From positions 45,645,920 to 45,709,919 of the forward strand of contig OY282606.1 in NCBI GenBank assembly GCA_958298945.1: DNA of 64,000 bases, in the 5' to 3' direction. The stretch comes from Atherix ibis (taxonomy: Eukaryota > Arthropoda > Insecta > Diptera > Athericidae). Under the pieces are notes generated by a model. The model searched no databases and had not been told where the DNA came from. It worked only from the letters and a program-made list of their open reading frames with translations. A program made the translations under genes and the position numbers. How positions within the stretch are numbered: position 1 is the stretch's first letter; each line of letters opens with the position of its first letter. Positions 45,449-58,844 of the stretch are shown one piece after another.

Positions 45449-46010
45449 CTATTTTGTAGGATACCACAAGAAATGGACTATGATGATAGAATAAACGGGA
45501 ATGATTTTTTTTGTAATGTGATATATATACTGGTCGTGAACATTGTTCGAATGTGGTTTATTATTGCGAACATAAAAGGGAGCATCCAAAATATTGCGGA
45601 CAATCCTTGATTTTAAGGACTGGATGCGATAGGAATTTAATTTGTGATTCAATGAAAAATTTCAATGTGATAAGTCCAAAAAGGTTTTAAAATTGAGTTT
45701 TGTATTTAAAGTTTGTTATTAACTGGGCTAAGAAGCCCGACGTTAGGGGCGTTATCATATTATGGAATCATATTGCCAAAAAGGTAAAAAGGGGTAGGTG
45801 GATTTTGGCAAAAAGTGATAGTAATTTAGTACATTTCTGTTCATTTACCTTCACTCTCCATTTTGTAAACCATGATTAGAAATCTTATAAATGGTATTCA
45901 AATTATTAAAAACGATGTCAAGACTTTTATGGGTAATAAGTATAACCGTATCATCTGCGTTAGTGATAAGATAAGAATAGCCCTGCATTCAGTTGGAATG
46001 TATTGGTAAA
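45449..46010 (-). pseudogene. Jockey-like reverse transcriptase remnant
   Basis: Reading leftwards on the minus strand: NADDTVILITHKSLDIVF (46000-45920) corresponds to the RT active-site box, usually FADDT. Then KWRVKVNEQKCTK follows, and at 45652-45560 RIQSLKSRIVRNILDAPFYV, the conserved end of jockey-type RT. Frameshifts and stops separate the blocks. Confidence 0.7.
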
Positions 46011-47700
46011 TATATTATATAAACTGGTACCAAGGATATTTATTTTGGCTTTTAAAGATAATAAGTTATTTTCATTTATAAAAATTATTATTCAAAAGAA
46101 AAATTTAAAGATTTTTTTCAATTTAGAATTTATTTGAAATTATTTATAAATTTTATTAAAATTTTTCGTTTTCATAAAATAAAATGACTATTATAGATTG
46201 GACAGTAATATTTACAAACTTCAGTCAAATTTAATAATAAAGGTGTTAATAATTTTTGTAATAATAATTTGATATTAACATATTATTGAATAATAAACCT
46301 CTGCAATATTATTGATGATTTGATTTTTATGGAATTTCTTTCTGTGTAGACAAAAATAAAGTAATTTTTATCGCAGTTTATTTTTAATTTCACCAAGCAT
46401 TATTTTTTATTCTTTAGCCTTTTCATATCAGAATCTGGTAAAATTAGTTATTATCTAACGTAATGTAATATAAAAGCTTCTTTTATTATCAAGTAAAATT
46501 TTTTTCTTTTACTTTTTTCTTTGATAAAAATATCAAGTATAAGATTTGAAATAAATGAAATTTATCAAATTTATATGAATAAACTTATGTAAAATCAAAC
46601 TATTTTGTATGTTCAATAAATCAAACTCGATAAGATAACACTAAATAATCACACATATGCAATTTAAATAAATACTAGTATACGAGTACGTAGCACATCT
46701 ACAGAAATACTTGCGTTCGCAGTCATTAATAAGAATACTTTTTTTTTAATGAATCCTGTTTACCAGTTTATAAAGTATACAATTTAACTACAAGCATTTG
46801 AGGGGAATGCAGGTAAACATGAATTATTATTTTTTTAATGATTATGTAAAATTTTATCAATAATTTCATTAAGCTAATGTCAGGTTATGACGTTTCAGTT
46901 TAATTTGATGATTAAAAAAAGAAGCATGTGCAAATTATAGAAGTCAGGTGAAGAAGAGCTTGAAGAGGTAGGAAGTAAAAATGAGCAAAATATTCAATGA
47001 ATTCGAAGAAAGAGAAATTTTTAATTATTTTGTGCACGAATATGCATTATTGCCATTTTAAGTCCGTTCCACATACTCAAAGCCAGTGGCTGACAACCTT
47101 TTCCGTTTCGTCTTTACGATTTCTTTACATACAAACCACTTTATAGGTAGTTTACTGTATAAGTTTTGGAGTTAATATAGTCTCCATCGATTGAGCCTAC
47201 ACTAACGGTTACAAATACCTGCGTTCATGTATTGTTCAATGAAAACTTCTTCACACACATCGGTAATAAACGCAGAAAAATGTTTATGTCCAAAGTAAAT
47301 AATCATAAATTCGTTTAATGTTGTTGGAATAAATTAACAACAAAAAAATGACGAACAAATTTACTTAGCAGCTGTTTAAATTGAATATATATTTTTTGTG
47401 AATTTTTTTCATTTCTGTTAGGCTAAATAATAAATGATAAAACCTAAACTGGTGACTGAAATTAAATGAAAATTTTAGTTTGTAAAAATATTGCTAGGAT
47501 AATAGTATTTTTAAACTATTGAACCACATGAAGACACTGTGTATGACGAAAAAATATTCAGAGATATCATATATCAGCAAAGTAGCGCATGAGTTCAGCA
47601 AATAAATCCAGAAAATAATACGTATCAAACAAAAATGCCCTATGATATGATCTGAAGACTTTGGAAATATTTACGTAAATATCCAAAGGAAACATAGTTT
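46011..47700. other. AT-rich DNA, no feature seen
   Basis: No coding, RNA or transposon signal that I can support. Confidence 0.5.
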
Positions 47701-47719
47701 TCTAGAACATATATTTATT

Positions 47720-48680
47720 ATAGTGTCCCCCATACATCATTATTTCCTCGGTAATAAAAATGATCCCAAAACCGAACAAACGAAAAAATCCTAATACCTC
47801 ATATAAACCCATAAGTCGCCTCATTTTATCAAATATTCCTGAAAAATTAATCTTAAAGTGTCTTTATCCTACTATTGTAACCGAGGGTAGGATTCCTCAG
47901 TATCAGTTTAGATTTAGAACTGAGCATTGCACTATCCATAAGTGTCACCGCTCGCTAGAGTAAAATCAATACTTCCCAGACGTATTTATTCACAATTCAC
48001 ATGCTTTCCAGCGTATATGCCACCACGGCTTACTTTGAAAGCTACAGCTAACCCTACCTTCTGGTAAATTCTACATCCTCAAATCCTTTAACTCAAACCA
48101 ATTTTTTCGTCAGAGTATTCCGACATTTATCTTATCATCGCCGGTGTCCCTCACGATGGCATTCTATGTCCAATCCTTTACAGCATTTATACCCATGGTA
48201 CTCCTTATAATAGGATATACTAGCTGTAATATATGCCTATAATACAGCCATCCTTGCTAAGAAGAAGATTTTTGCACAGCCACTATTATTTTACAAAACT
48301 AAATCAAGAAACCTGGTTCAATGAGTGGGGTGTAAGCCTGAATGAGCAAAAGTGTGTTCATATTACTTTGACACTTAGTCAAGAAAGAGGTTCCTGATGT
48401 AGTCATTAATGGTAGTGATATACCACAAAAAACGAGTGCGTCTTACGAAGGACTTATAATCGGCAAACGGTTAACTTGTAACTCTCACACGAAAATAAAA
48501 AGAAGTGATCTTAAAGATTAGGTTAAAACTGACAATAAAAAGTAAATTATTATTATATGTTAGAACATGGCACCGATATAGACATATGAACTAAAATATT
48601 ACGGTTCGACTGAGATCTTCAACTCCCATCGAATCCAAATCCTACAATTCCCAATCCTTATTGGGAAAAATTATCAATGC
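47720..48680 (+). pseudogene. Jockey-like non-LTR reverse transcriptase pseudogene
   Basis: In order on the plus strand: LIPKPNKRKNP (RT box 1 region) and SYKPISRLILSNIPEKLILK, then QYQFRFRTEHCTIHKCHR (box 2a), a damaged middle, AGVPHDGILCPILYSIYT (box 4, usually AGVPQGSVLGP), DTAILAKKK after the lost active-site Asp pair, then a segment ending IRLKL and HRYRHMN. At least six disabling changes are visible. It is the longest of the jockey-like copies here and homologous to 17240-17755. Confidence 0.8.
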
Positions 48681-51600
48681 TCTTTTTTATTTACGAAACA
48701 GTATTATTTATCATAATCTAAATGTTGCATTCGATTGTGGGCTATGAATCCCCTATTATAAAAAATTCATTCGCGTCTATCCTATCATCCTAATCTTTGG
48801 ACAAATAAATTGTAAACTCTCACCCTTCAGTTATACAGCCACCAACATTCAAAACGGTAATGGTATCGAGATCTTTTTTTAAATTTATGAAATTTTCCCT
48901 TCCATATTCTTGTATCTTCCTTAGAAAATTTACTTGTTACAAGTTGTGCTTGTAATTTTAAATTAAAATTAAAACTTTAAATTTAAAATTTAAAATCGTT
49001 ATAATTAAACAAAAAAACAATATGAAATTTCTTTGCCATGTCTCCGATTTGGACCTCCTACGTTCAGGATATACTATAGGAGATTAGAATAGCTCTACAG
49101 TATGTTCTGTATGTTACAAAATACTATTAAAATGACAAATTAATAAGATTATAATTATATTTTTTTGTAAATAGGTTGTGAAAAAACTCGAAGGTACTTT
49201 AGGGTCTAAAAAAATAGCAATGAGAAAAGATATTTCATAAATTTGATATACTGTGAATAGAATTATTTTATTTCTCTACTGTCTTTGGATTAGGTAGATT
49301 TCGTTTTATGGTCCCAACATATCATGATACATTGTTTAGGGTCTCAATATATCTCGATAAAATAACTAACTTTTGATTTGGTAGATAAAATGCCTAATAG
49401 TTCTTAAACAGTATTATTGGTTATACCAAATTTCTTTTGTGCAACTGTATATTACTATAGCCCCCAAAAATTCCCAAATTAATATAAAGAAAGATGCTAT
49501 TTTATATTTGAGAACTGATTTACATATTTAACATATAAAGGTGTAAAATTACTTTTTATTGATTATCGTATATACTTGAAAAAATATCTTCTAATATACT
49601 AAATTTATTATTTCTTCCCCAAATTCTTTTTTCCTTAACTGATATTAAAAAAGGCTTTTTCTTAATTGAATTTTGAACAATTCTCATAAAAAAAGTCTTT
49701 CCTGAAATTAATTCATATTTTATTAATTTTCACAATTTTTTTTCGGAATTTTTTCAACTATTATAATTTTTTTAATAAATTAAAATCTCAATTTTTTCCA
49801 TAAATTTATATACACTATTTATTATACAGAGTATTCTGCGAAGAGAATCGCAAAAGAAATAAGGACAGACCCTTAGATGCATAGAATATCCACTAAGGTT
49901 GTAGGTCTCAAAGTGGCTGCATGGAGACAGTAACTTAAAGCATCCAATTTATTGTAAAATGAGAGCCAAATCTATTTTTCAGTTTTATTATATATTATTA
50001 ATTATACATTTGTCCTTTTTCCAATAATCCTTTCGTTAGTTATCTGTATTGTGTAATATTTTTGTTATATAATGTGTAATATTTTTGTTCACAATTTTAG
50101 ACAAATAACAAGTGTATACTTTTAAGGCCTTTATGGTGTTTCAAAATGAAAAGATTGAAGCATTATTATGTCATTATTTTCTAAAGGACTAATTGAAATC
50201 CTATTATTTAATGGAAAAAAATAATACCCTAGCGACATAGTTTTTGCAATGTCAGGAAATTAAAGTATAGGTGGACCTTCTCTGACGTTGTGGTTCCCAC
50301 AACCTTGTGGAAATGATCCCCCTTAAAAAGGAGCTACAATCGAATCCTTGTATAGAGTTTTTTAACAATAAAATATTGAAGTTTTGATAAGGCTTTCCAG
50401 GGATTTTTTGAAAAATATTAATCCTCATAGAGACCTAAATTAAATTAGGGATTTTTCGTTCTTTTAAAAAGTTCACGTACAAACTTTCTAATCTCTTATT
50501 TTCCCTCTTAAAAAAAACCAGTGTCATTAGCATGCCAGAACATTTATTTAGCATTTATTAGCATTATTAACAATATTAAGTATTTATTAATGTACAAATC
50601 TACATAGATACTAATAAGTGACCTTGTGTTTAAAAATTAATAAATTATTTCTAAAAACAGAGAGTGTTATCTTCATAAATTTAAAAAAAAATTAATTAAT
50701 TAGGTTAAACGGAAATTGTTTAGAAATAAAAAGAAATATATTAGAAAAGAAAATACGGAAAACTCTAATAAAAAATCATTTCGAAAATATTAGAAATTCC
50801 AAATCAGATTTTTTTTAGATTAGTTGCAGAGCACCAATTATGACGCAACATCAGCGTTCAGATTTCACAAAACGAGGGCAAAAGAATAAATTATGACCGT
50901 AGGTTAGGTAATAGTGTCAGACTAGTTTCCGTTCTGGATTTTTAGTATTTTCATAGTTAACTGATAAAAAGATTTTCGCATATATTAACAAACATTCCAC
51001 TGATTCGATCGTTCACCTCTTCCTTCATCTTTCCAGCATTATTTTTCAATAAAAATTCTATACAAACAGAAATTTCTTTAGATTTTCATATTTATTTGAT
51101 ATTTTTCTGACTGACTGGAATATTTGTTTTTTTTTTTGAGGTCAGCGATGATAGTTTTTTTGTATATCTATATTGGAATTTTTGGAATCTATTTTAAGAG
51201 TTAAAAATATCTAAGAAGACGGTTGTCCGTTTTCTTTTAAGTTGGTTCCTACATTGAAAAATGTATAAATAATATTAAAGAGCTTTTATAACTGTTATGC
51301 CGAAAGAAACACTTTCAAAATTAATGATTGAAAAGTATTTGTTTATAAAATTCTAGTTTTTATGAAATTTTTAGCTCATAAGACTCTGTTGATGAAATTA
51401 AAATTTAAAAACAGATTTTATTTAGTTTTATTGATAGAATTGAATTTGGTGTAAAAATATTCGGCTTATTGATAGTATCTAAAATCTTGGAAAATAAATT
51501 ACAGTGATCTTTTTTTATTGATAGTATCTAATAATTTCTAATTTTAAAAAAAATAATTCAAATGGTTTACGATTTAAGTGCAAGAGGAATATTAGAAAAC

Positions 51601-51699
51601 AATTTCATGAAATTACTGACGCACAAAACCAAAATGTACTTTCTTAAATGTACTCTCTAATGTATGATTTTTTTTTGTATTTTTTACACAATATTTAAT
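48681..51699. other. AT-rich DNA, no gene seen
   Basis: Two less AT-rich patches (49840-49950 and 50230-50350) may be worn repeats; no family could be named. Confidence 0.45.
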
Positions 51700-53350
51700 T
51701 TTTAAAAAAACTTACAAAAATAATTTTTCAGCAATATAAATTTCATATTGCTGTAAAAGTTTTAATTTTTCTTAAAAGCAATCTTAAAGCTCATTTTTAG
51801 TTTTTTTTTTCTTCTCTCTAAATAGTTTGGAAGAAAACAATTTTTAAATTAAAGTTTTTTTTTTAATAAACCGGGTTTTTTTAATTAAAAAATTATTTTT
51901 GAATATCTCTGATTTCATAATTATTAAACTTTTGGTTATTTTCAAGCTGAAGAAATTCTATTTTATAAATTTATCTTAACAAACTTTTGCTTTATAGTTT
52001 TATATAAGTTTTTTTTTGTTTTTAAACAAAAATAATATTGTAGGTAAATAAAAATTATAATATTTTTTATAGAGAAATTCGTAGAAAGTCTGTTCAATTT
52101 GATCATTGCTCGGTTGTGAGCAAATCAATCTCTTGTGGCCTGATTTAGGCCATTTTTATTATTTATAGAATAAACTTTTAAGGTTTTTTACCTTTTTTGA
52201 TTGCGATTGCTTGAATCAATTATGCTCAAGCGTTAGCAAATTACTCCTTTACATTTTTATAAAATCTTTATTTGCTCGGAACCAAACAAATTACCTCAAA
52301 ATGCATAATTGAATGTACTGATAATAATTTTACTTTCCCATAATTTCAACTGTTTTCTTGCTTTAGTCCTTATGCATGTTTTTTCTTTTAAAATACAATC
52401 AGAATAATAATTTAAAAGTTTTAAAAATATATTTCAGGAATTTTTATAAAAAAACTGTATTTTACTTAATTTGTATATATAAAAAAAACTTAAAAAAAAA
52501 CTGTTTTGAAAAATTCCTTTTTAAAAAAATGAAAATTTAAGTTTCAATTGATTTTGCTAAAGTTTTAGCAAACTATTGTACTTTGAATTAAGACATTTTT
52601 GTCATTTTTATAAAAGTCATCTTTCAATAATATAATTTATTCTTTAATAAAAAATACGAAAATAACAATTAAACAATCATTGAAATATTTCTTATAAAGA
52701 AATTCCTAGAAATTCGGACGCAATTTTAGTTATGTTCCGTTGTGAGCAAATCATTCTATTTTTAATAGAAAAATATTAATTTTTTTTAATAAGCACAAAT
52801 TATAATCTTTTATTATTTTAATTCGTATTCATTGATTCAAATATGCTCAATCATAAGAAAATTACTCCCAGCATACTCAATACACATTTAAACGATAAAA
52901 TCTGTAATTTAGCAGCTTCTTTAGCTCAGGTCTAAAATTTTTAGAATAAAAGTTGCGAGATTCGTATGAGAAAAATTATTTAAATAATGTTTTGAAATAT
53001 TTTGTAAAACGCAAATTAAAATTTGAGTGGATTTTTCTCAAGTGTCAGCAAACTCCCCTAGAATACTTAATATCTCCTCCACTTAAAATATATTTTTTAA
53101 TAGTTTTAAAAGTTTTCTCATTTTAAAATTTTATTAGACTCTTGAAAAAATATTTAATTTATTTACTTAAGTTTAATGTTACTTTACTCTGCTGTAAGCA
53201 AATTATTTATTTGAATTTCTTTTAAGAAGCATAAATTTATATATTTTTCGATGAAATTTATAAATCTTTTGATATTGGGCAGAGTAAAAAGCAATTTGGA
53301 GTTTCTCCGTTAGATGTCGTCGTCAGCGAATTGTTTGTATCCAACTTCAG
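51700..53350. repeat. Loose repetition of an AGCAAAT motif
   Basis: Variants of GTTGTGAGCAAATCA or TAGCAAATTACTC recur near 52118, 52223, 52575, 52742, 52847, 53043, 53193 and 53322. The segment 52080-52140 resembles 52700-52760. It could be a decayed long-period tandem repeat. Confidence 0.35.
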
Positions 53351-53479
53351 AAAGATCATCTATTATATATATTCTGTTATATTGTGATTCCCGGAACATG
53401 TACAGCTGTTCTATGCCTAGTTGAATGCAGTGTTTATTTTTGACATGTTTTTAAATATGGGGAATAATAAATAATATTG

Positions 53480-54010
53480 TTAGTGTTTTATGATTGTTAT
53501 TTTCGAAGAGACAAAAATACAAAAGGGTATAGTAAGAAACCAATAATTTTGGACTGAAGAAGTTTGGTATGATGGGAATTATAAGGTTTATTTGACTCCA
53601 CAGTTTTTGGAGTCTTGTATAAGAATTTATGTTCATTTCTTATTAATGTAAAGTTAAAGATAGTGTACTTCATTGAAAATAGGAATATTTCTGTCATCTA
53701 TCTGAATAAGTGGACATAATTTTCTCAAGATAGGACGCTAAAATAATGTACAAGTCGGTGACACTTTTGGATAGTGAAGTGCTGGCAGCGAAATCCAAAT
53801 TGATCACTAGAAATAATGTAAGCGGATTCAAGTATAGAATAAATTCGTTTCAGGGTTATTTTTTTTTAAAAATCTTAGATAAATAAGGAGAACAAGTCTA
53901 GGTCTATATGTTGAGTTTGAGTTAACGGAAGAAAAATGGATAAAATGGAGCAGATCTTCCATGCTCGGTCTATAAGCATTTTGTTGAGCTGATCAAGCTT
54001 TGATCAGGCA
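53480..54010 (-). pseudogene. Jockey-like reverse transcriptase remnant
   Basis: The minus strand reads RIYSILESAYIISSDQFGF and RCQHFTIQKCHRLVHY (about 53850-53745), the box 2a region of jockey-type RT, preceded by a damaged PISLLP-like stretch. What follows is heavily degraded. Confidence 0.7.
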
Positions 54011-55280
54011 TAAACCTGATCCATTTTTGTATCTCAGATTGTTTACATGCTACAGACTATTTCTTCTATTTTTTTATTTAGGGTATATAACAATATTTGT
54101 TTTAAATATTTTAATATACGTTCTAATAGGAGCAATAATTTCAAATAAGAAGGTTTTTATAGTAAATTTTGAAGTAATTACTCGAGGTTAATACCACAAA
54201 TAAAAGTCGTATTTAAATAGTTGTTAATATTTTTTTTTTGTAGATTAAACAACAAACTTTTCATTAGCAAAAACACTTTGAAAGTTGTTCAGAATCCCTT
54301 TCGCTTTTGAAGAACCAAAATCCCATTTTTTTTCCAGAGAATCACGTACCATCACTGTTCAACCATAAAAATTATTTACTCTATACACAATTTAACCTCA
54401 GCTTATTATGAATTTTAATATTTCTTCATTAGCTAATTAGTAAAAGTGTTTTATGGTTAATTATTTTGAAATAAAAATATTTCAAATAAAGCACGAATAT
54501 TTAGAAAAAGAATTAAAAACTAAAATGCATTTGAAAGTCAAGTTGAACCAGTCAAAATAGAGCGGAATGGCGGCATTCTCGTAATTTCTAGGCCAAAAAA
54601 ACAGTGGCAAAAATGTTCAGTAATTATTTACGCAAAAAGATGCAAGCCCCTTTCTACCCCCATCGATTATTTGATGCCACAGTGCACTCCAAGTGATGTT
54701 GTCACTTTTCAAAAAATTCATTCATGTCATTGCATTTTTTCGAATGTTTCTTATTCATTTTGATGAATCTGCTAGAATGGAAACTTTCACAAAAATTAAC
54801 ATTTCAATTGAAGTTCATTTAATGTTGGATTCAATTTTTATGGAAACTTTTGTTCTAATTTACCTGTGAGAAAGTGTACAGTATTTGTGCATCGTTTCTT
54901 TGATTTATTCAGTTGTTGTTTATTTAAATTTTGTTTAATAAAATATTTATGGAATTTATAAGATTTTCTTAGAGTATTTGGTATATTTTTAAATAGATTT
55001 TCTATAAAAGTTTGATTAGTTTTATTTTACCGAAAGTTAAAACATGTTCAAGATAATAAAAAAAATGAGCTTTAGATAATATTTTAAGCAATTTGACGCG
55101 ATTTTCTTATTTACATTATGGTCACATTAGTTGTAAACTATTTTTTCTTTAAATTACTATTAGACTAAGTGCTCGATTTGCATTGTTCTGGATTGAATCG
55201 TTCTCGAGCTTGCGTTGTTCATGAATTTTATGACTTCGAAGTAGTGTCTTTGAAAAAAAAATTTTGCGTTGTTGTTTTTT
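54011..55280. other. No feature seen
   Basis: AT-rich DNA; a mildly GC-richer patch at 54540-54720 matches nothing I know. Confidence 0.45.
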
Positions 55281-55289
55281 ACAACTCGG

Positions 55290-55553
55290 TAAAAGCTTTT
55301 AGAGCTTGGAAGGGACATACTCTCCAGACGTAGCACCTTCCCATTATCATTTGTTCCGTTCTGTACAATTTTTTTTAGATAGTAAAACGGTTAATTAATT
55401 GTCAGCAGAGAACAAAAATTCTATGAGCTTGGAATCATGCTACTGCCAGAAAGATGGCAAAGGGTTTGGATCAGACTGGATAATATTTTATTGAATAGAA
55501 AATCGTCTTTCATGTTTATAAAAAAAAACCAAATTACTTTCCGAACAACCCAA
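55290..55553 (+). pseudogene. 3' fragment of a mellifera-type mariner
   Basis: It ends with the terminal repeat CAAATTACTTTCCGAACAAC followed by CCAA and TA, the same end as the element at 34066-34987. Upstream, a YSPDVAPSHYHLFRSV-like stretch shows the third catalytic Asp changed to His. The 5' part is not recognisable. Confidence 0.7.
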
Positions 55554-55555
55554 TA

Positions 55556-56900
55556 CTTCTGACAATGCTAATTCTCACATAACATGATGTCGCCAAATGG
55601 CCTCATTGTTGTGGAGCTAAAAAGTTGTACCTGGAACATATATTAAAAACCTTATATACAAACAAACAAATAACTTTGATACTTGTTTAACTAGTGTTCG
55701 TGAGAAACTGGCTTAATTGGCTAGAAGAGCGAACTTCCAATGTAAGGTAGAAGAAGACGATATTGGTGACCCAAAGAAGGCCAAAGAAGAAAAAATAATG
55801 ATAAAAAAAAACAATTTTCTTGTTTATAGATAAGATTCCTTAGATATGATATAGTGGCCACTTTACAGCACCACAACCGCAAGGCTATTTGGCGACTTCC
55901 AGATTCATATAAGTGCGGGTGTTATCAGTTTCTTAAGCGAATCGGTCGGTATTTAGTAAGCTAGATCAGTAAGAGTTTGTTAAATTTTCTAAAGCATTAA
56001 GTATATTTGAGCAGGTTAAAAAGTGGACTTGAAAATTAAATTGTTGGATCAAAAAGCTTCGGAATTGGAAATTTTCGATTGTTGGTAGTTGGCTAGTTGA
56101 CACTTTAAAGCTCTGAATATTAGTCCAGTTTAAATTTCTACATATGGCTGGGGATGTTGCCTGCCATTATGTTAGGGATAGCTGTGTTATTCTCCAGTCA
56201 ACTGATCAGCATGTTCATTTTCAATAATTTCCACATGCCATGAGACGCAACGCAACTCGACGCTCCTACTGTTGACAAGGTTATATCGAATCTTATTGAG
56301 TACAGGAAGATTAAACGGCCCGCAAAAGGTTTAAAGGCGGCTTAGCCTATCAGTAGAGCTAATTGTATTTAGTCGATTGAAAATGCCAATAGCAATTATA
56401 TCTGCGTAACGTTAAAATACCATTCACGTCGACAACTAAAAAGGTATATCCATTGAGATCAGTGGCCTTATAAGTGACTGGGATAAATATTCTTCGCGCC
56501 TCTACAACTGTTTGAAGAAAAGTTTCCTGAAGCTAAAAATGTCGATACTTGTCTTCTTAAACCTACACGTATCTAGAGACGTAGATATTCTCAATACAGG
56601 AGCTGTGGCTTCCAATCTGAATTTGCAAGGGAAAGGATATTTTTAAAGAAAAAAAGGTTGCATTTCTTTTCGAGTTGGGTGTAATAATAAAAAATTATTA
56701 TAAATTAATCTGACTTGGGCTTTGTTAAAGTATAGAAATATGGGCTTTCGATCAATTTTGATTAGGATTGAGTTTGCCGGGGAATTCCAATATAAACCCC
56801 TGGCCACTTTTATACAATGGTTGATCGCTGGCTGAACTCGCCTTAACGTTGCTATTGGTATTCTGATGAATATATTTTAAGGAATGAGAATTGTTCAATC
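55556..56900 (+). repeat. Dispersed repeat family A, copy 5 (longest)
   Basis: Contains the block CAGCACCACAACCGCAAGG (55864-55882) and an inverted copy of it at 55584-55620. It also has the GACAACTAAAAAGG...AAAGTTTCCTG block (56430-56530) and the block shared with copy 2 (56580-56890). It starts right after a mariner end. No long frame survives, so its class cannot be told. Confidence 0.55.
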
Positions 56901-57009
56901 TAAAATAAATTGCCTTACTTTATCGCAATAAAGAGGTTTTGATTTCTTTACACAGTAAACCTACGATGAGGGGCAATATTGGTTTAACTGATGACATTAC
57001 AAAAAAAGT

Positions 57010-57165
57010 CAATTAGCTGTTTATGGTATTTCGAAGGCGATGCGACATATTTTACAAGAATGGGGAATTTATGGAACTACTGATCCTGATTAAAATCGAA
57101 TTTTAAAAGTAGCAAAATTTATAGCTGATGGTACCAATTGTTAAGAAGAGATTTATTTATAAATA
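57010..57165 (+). other. Protein-like fragment, unknown
   Basis: A plus-strand frame reads QLAVYGISKAMRHILQEWGI, a YGTTDPD motif, a stop, then NRILKVAKFIADGTNC and another stop. The composition is protein-like rather than random, but I cannot assign a family. Probably a decayed transposon or gene fragment. Confidence 0.25.
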
Positions 57166-57844
57166 AAAGCGAAAAAAAGCATTAGAATAAAATCAGTTCC
57201 AATAGATTAAAGAAAATAATAACTTAAAAAAAGGAAAGGATTTCTAAAAATTTAAAAAAAATATTTAAATTATTATATTTCATAACTTTTTATTTTGTAT
57301 TTATTTCAAATGAAATATTGAGTTTCGATTTTTTTTTGGGTTAATTAATTATAACAATACTAGATTCTGCTAGTCCCAATTAAGAACGTACGCCAAAGTC
57401 TTGGTGTACATTAAAAAATTTAGATAAATCTACTTACATCATTTGATAAGAAAAAATGTGTTCTAAGGATTTTTTTCTATTGTAATTAACAAACTAATGT
57501 GAATAGTTTTATATTTTAAATAACCCAAAAACAGGACTTATCGGCCATGTCTAATGCCTAGGATCAATAGTAACTATGGCAGAATATTCGTTAAAGATCT
57601 TCCCTGGATATTTAACTTAAAAAATATTTTCAATTGAATAAAATTAAAAATTTAGGAAAAGTCATATTCCATTCATATTATAACGAAATATTAGGCAATT
57701 TATGGATTCGCATGAGGTTTTCTTTCAAAAGCTGAGTAAAAGGCTCTCAGAAATATTTTTTTTACTGAAATTTTAATTCTTAATGCCACGATAACTTAGG
57801 CCACTTGACGATAAATAAATGATAGCCAGGTAATGTCATTTATT

Positions 57845-57855
57845 GGATTCGAACC
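57845..57855 (-). other. Pol III B-box-like sequence
   Basis: The minus strand has GGTTCGAATCC, a perfect tRNA B box. The surrounding sequence does not fold into a sound cloverleaf (the T stem and anticodon stem each have mismatches). It may be a worn tRNA-derived SINE or tRNA pseudogene. Confidence 0.25.
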
Positions 57856-58329
57856 GAAAACTATTGCATCCTAAGGCATACCAGTCTCGTTATATGTTTA
57901 TTTAAAAAAAAAAAACAATTATGGCAACCTAATGAAAAATATTCATAATGACAAACAGTGATTTTAATGAAAATTATCACAAAAATGAATCACATTTAGT
58001 TTGGTTGGTTAATCGTAATGGTTAGTCATCTTACTATGGGTAAATTTACCACAAAAATTAAAAAAATAAAACAATTTTTTAAATATTTTGCAAAAAATTT
58101 GTTCAGTTAGTTTTTTGTCCTAAATTTAAGATAAAATTAATTAAAAGAAAAATACCATAAATTTTATTTGAATGGAGAAAACATGTTTTTTAATAATTTT
58201 TCAATAAAAAAAAGTGTATTTCTTAAAATTCAAGAAAAATTGTACTAAAATTGTTAAAATTGAAGAAAAAAATTAAATTTTCATAATATAAATAATTAGT
58301 TTTTATACCAAAATTAGTTAAATTATTAA

Positions 58330-58840
58330 AAAATTACATTATAAAACTGAGATAAATTGCCTACAAAATATTACAACCCTAAATTATGGAGACTTAATGA
58401 CGCTTAAACATGAAAAAAATATTTTACTATCGCCTCTAATAAATATTATTTTCTAAAAATATTGATAAGAAAAAAAATTAAAAAATTATATCATAATATT
58501 TTGGTTAAAATACTGAGGATTATTGACTCATATTATACTTAGAAAGTTTTACTTGGAAATAATTCGTCTGAAATTGAGTTATTTGGAAAATTGAAGAAAC
58601 AGTTTGGTTTGCTTTCTAAGAAATTATAAGTTTTTCTGGACGAAGAGTAATCAAAAAAAATAATGCACTATTTTTTATATGCACTTGAAAAGTACTTTAT
58701 ATGAATAATTATTTTTGGGTCCTAAAAATTAAAAAAATCCATACAGGGTCGAAGATTCAGAATTTCCCTAAGGTATTTTCTGCCTGTTGTAGAAGGCCAC
58801 CATATCCAAAGGGATATCTTGTGTCTCGTGCAAGGTCAGG
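58330..58840. repeat. Dispersed repeat family B, copy 2
   Basis: Collinear with 41540-42009; blocks TTTTTGGGTCCTAA, CAGGGTCGAAGATTCAGAAT and GGTATTTTCTGCC are the clearest. Confidence 0.6.
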
Positions 58841-58844
58841 TGTT

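Noticed and set aside
57838..57910. tRNA gene on the minus strand
   Set aside because: The B box is perfect, but the T and anticodon stems have mismatches and no sound acceptor stem is found.
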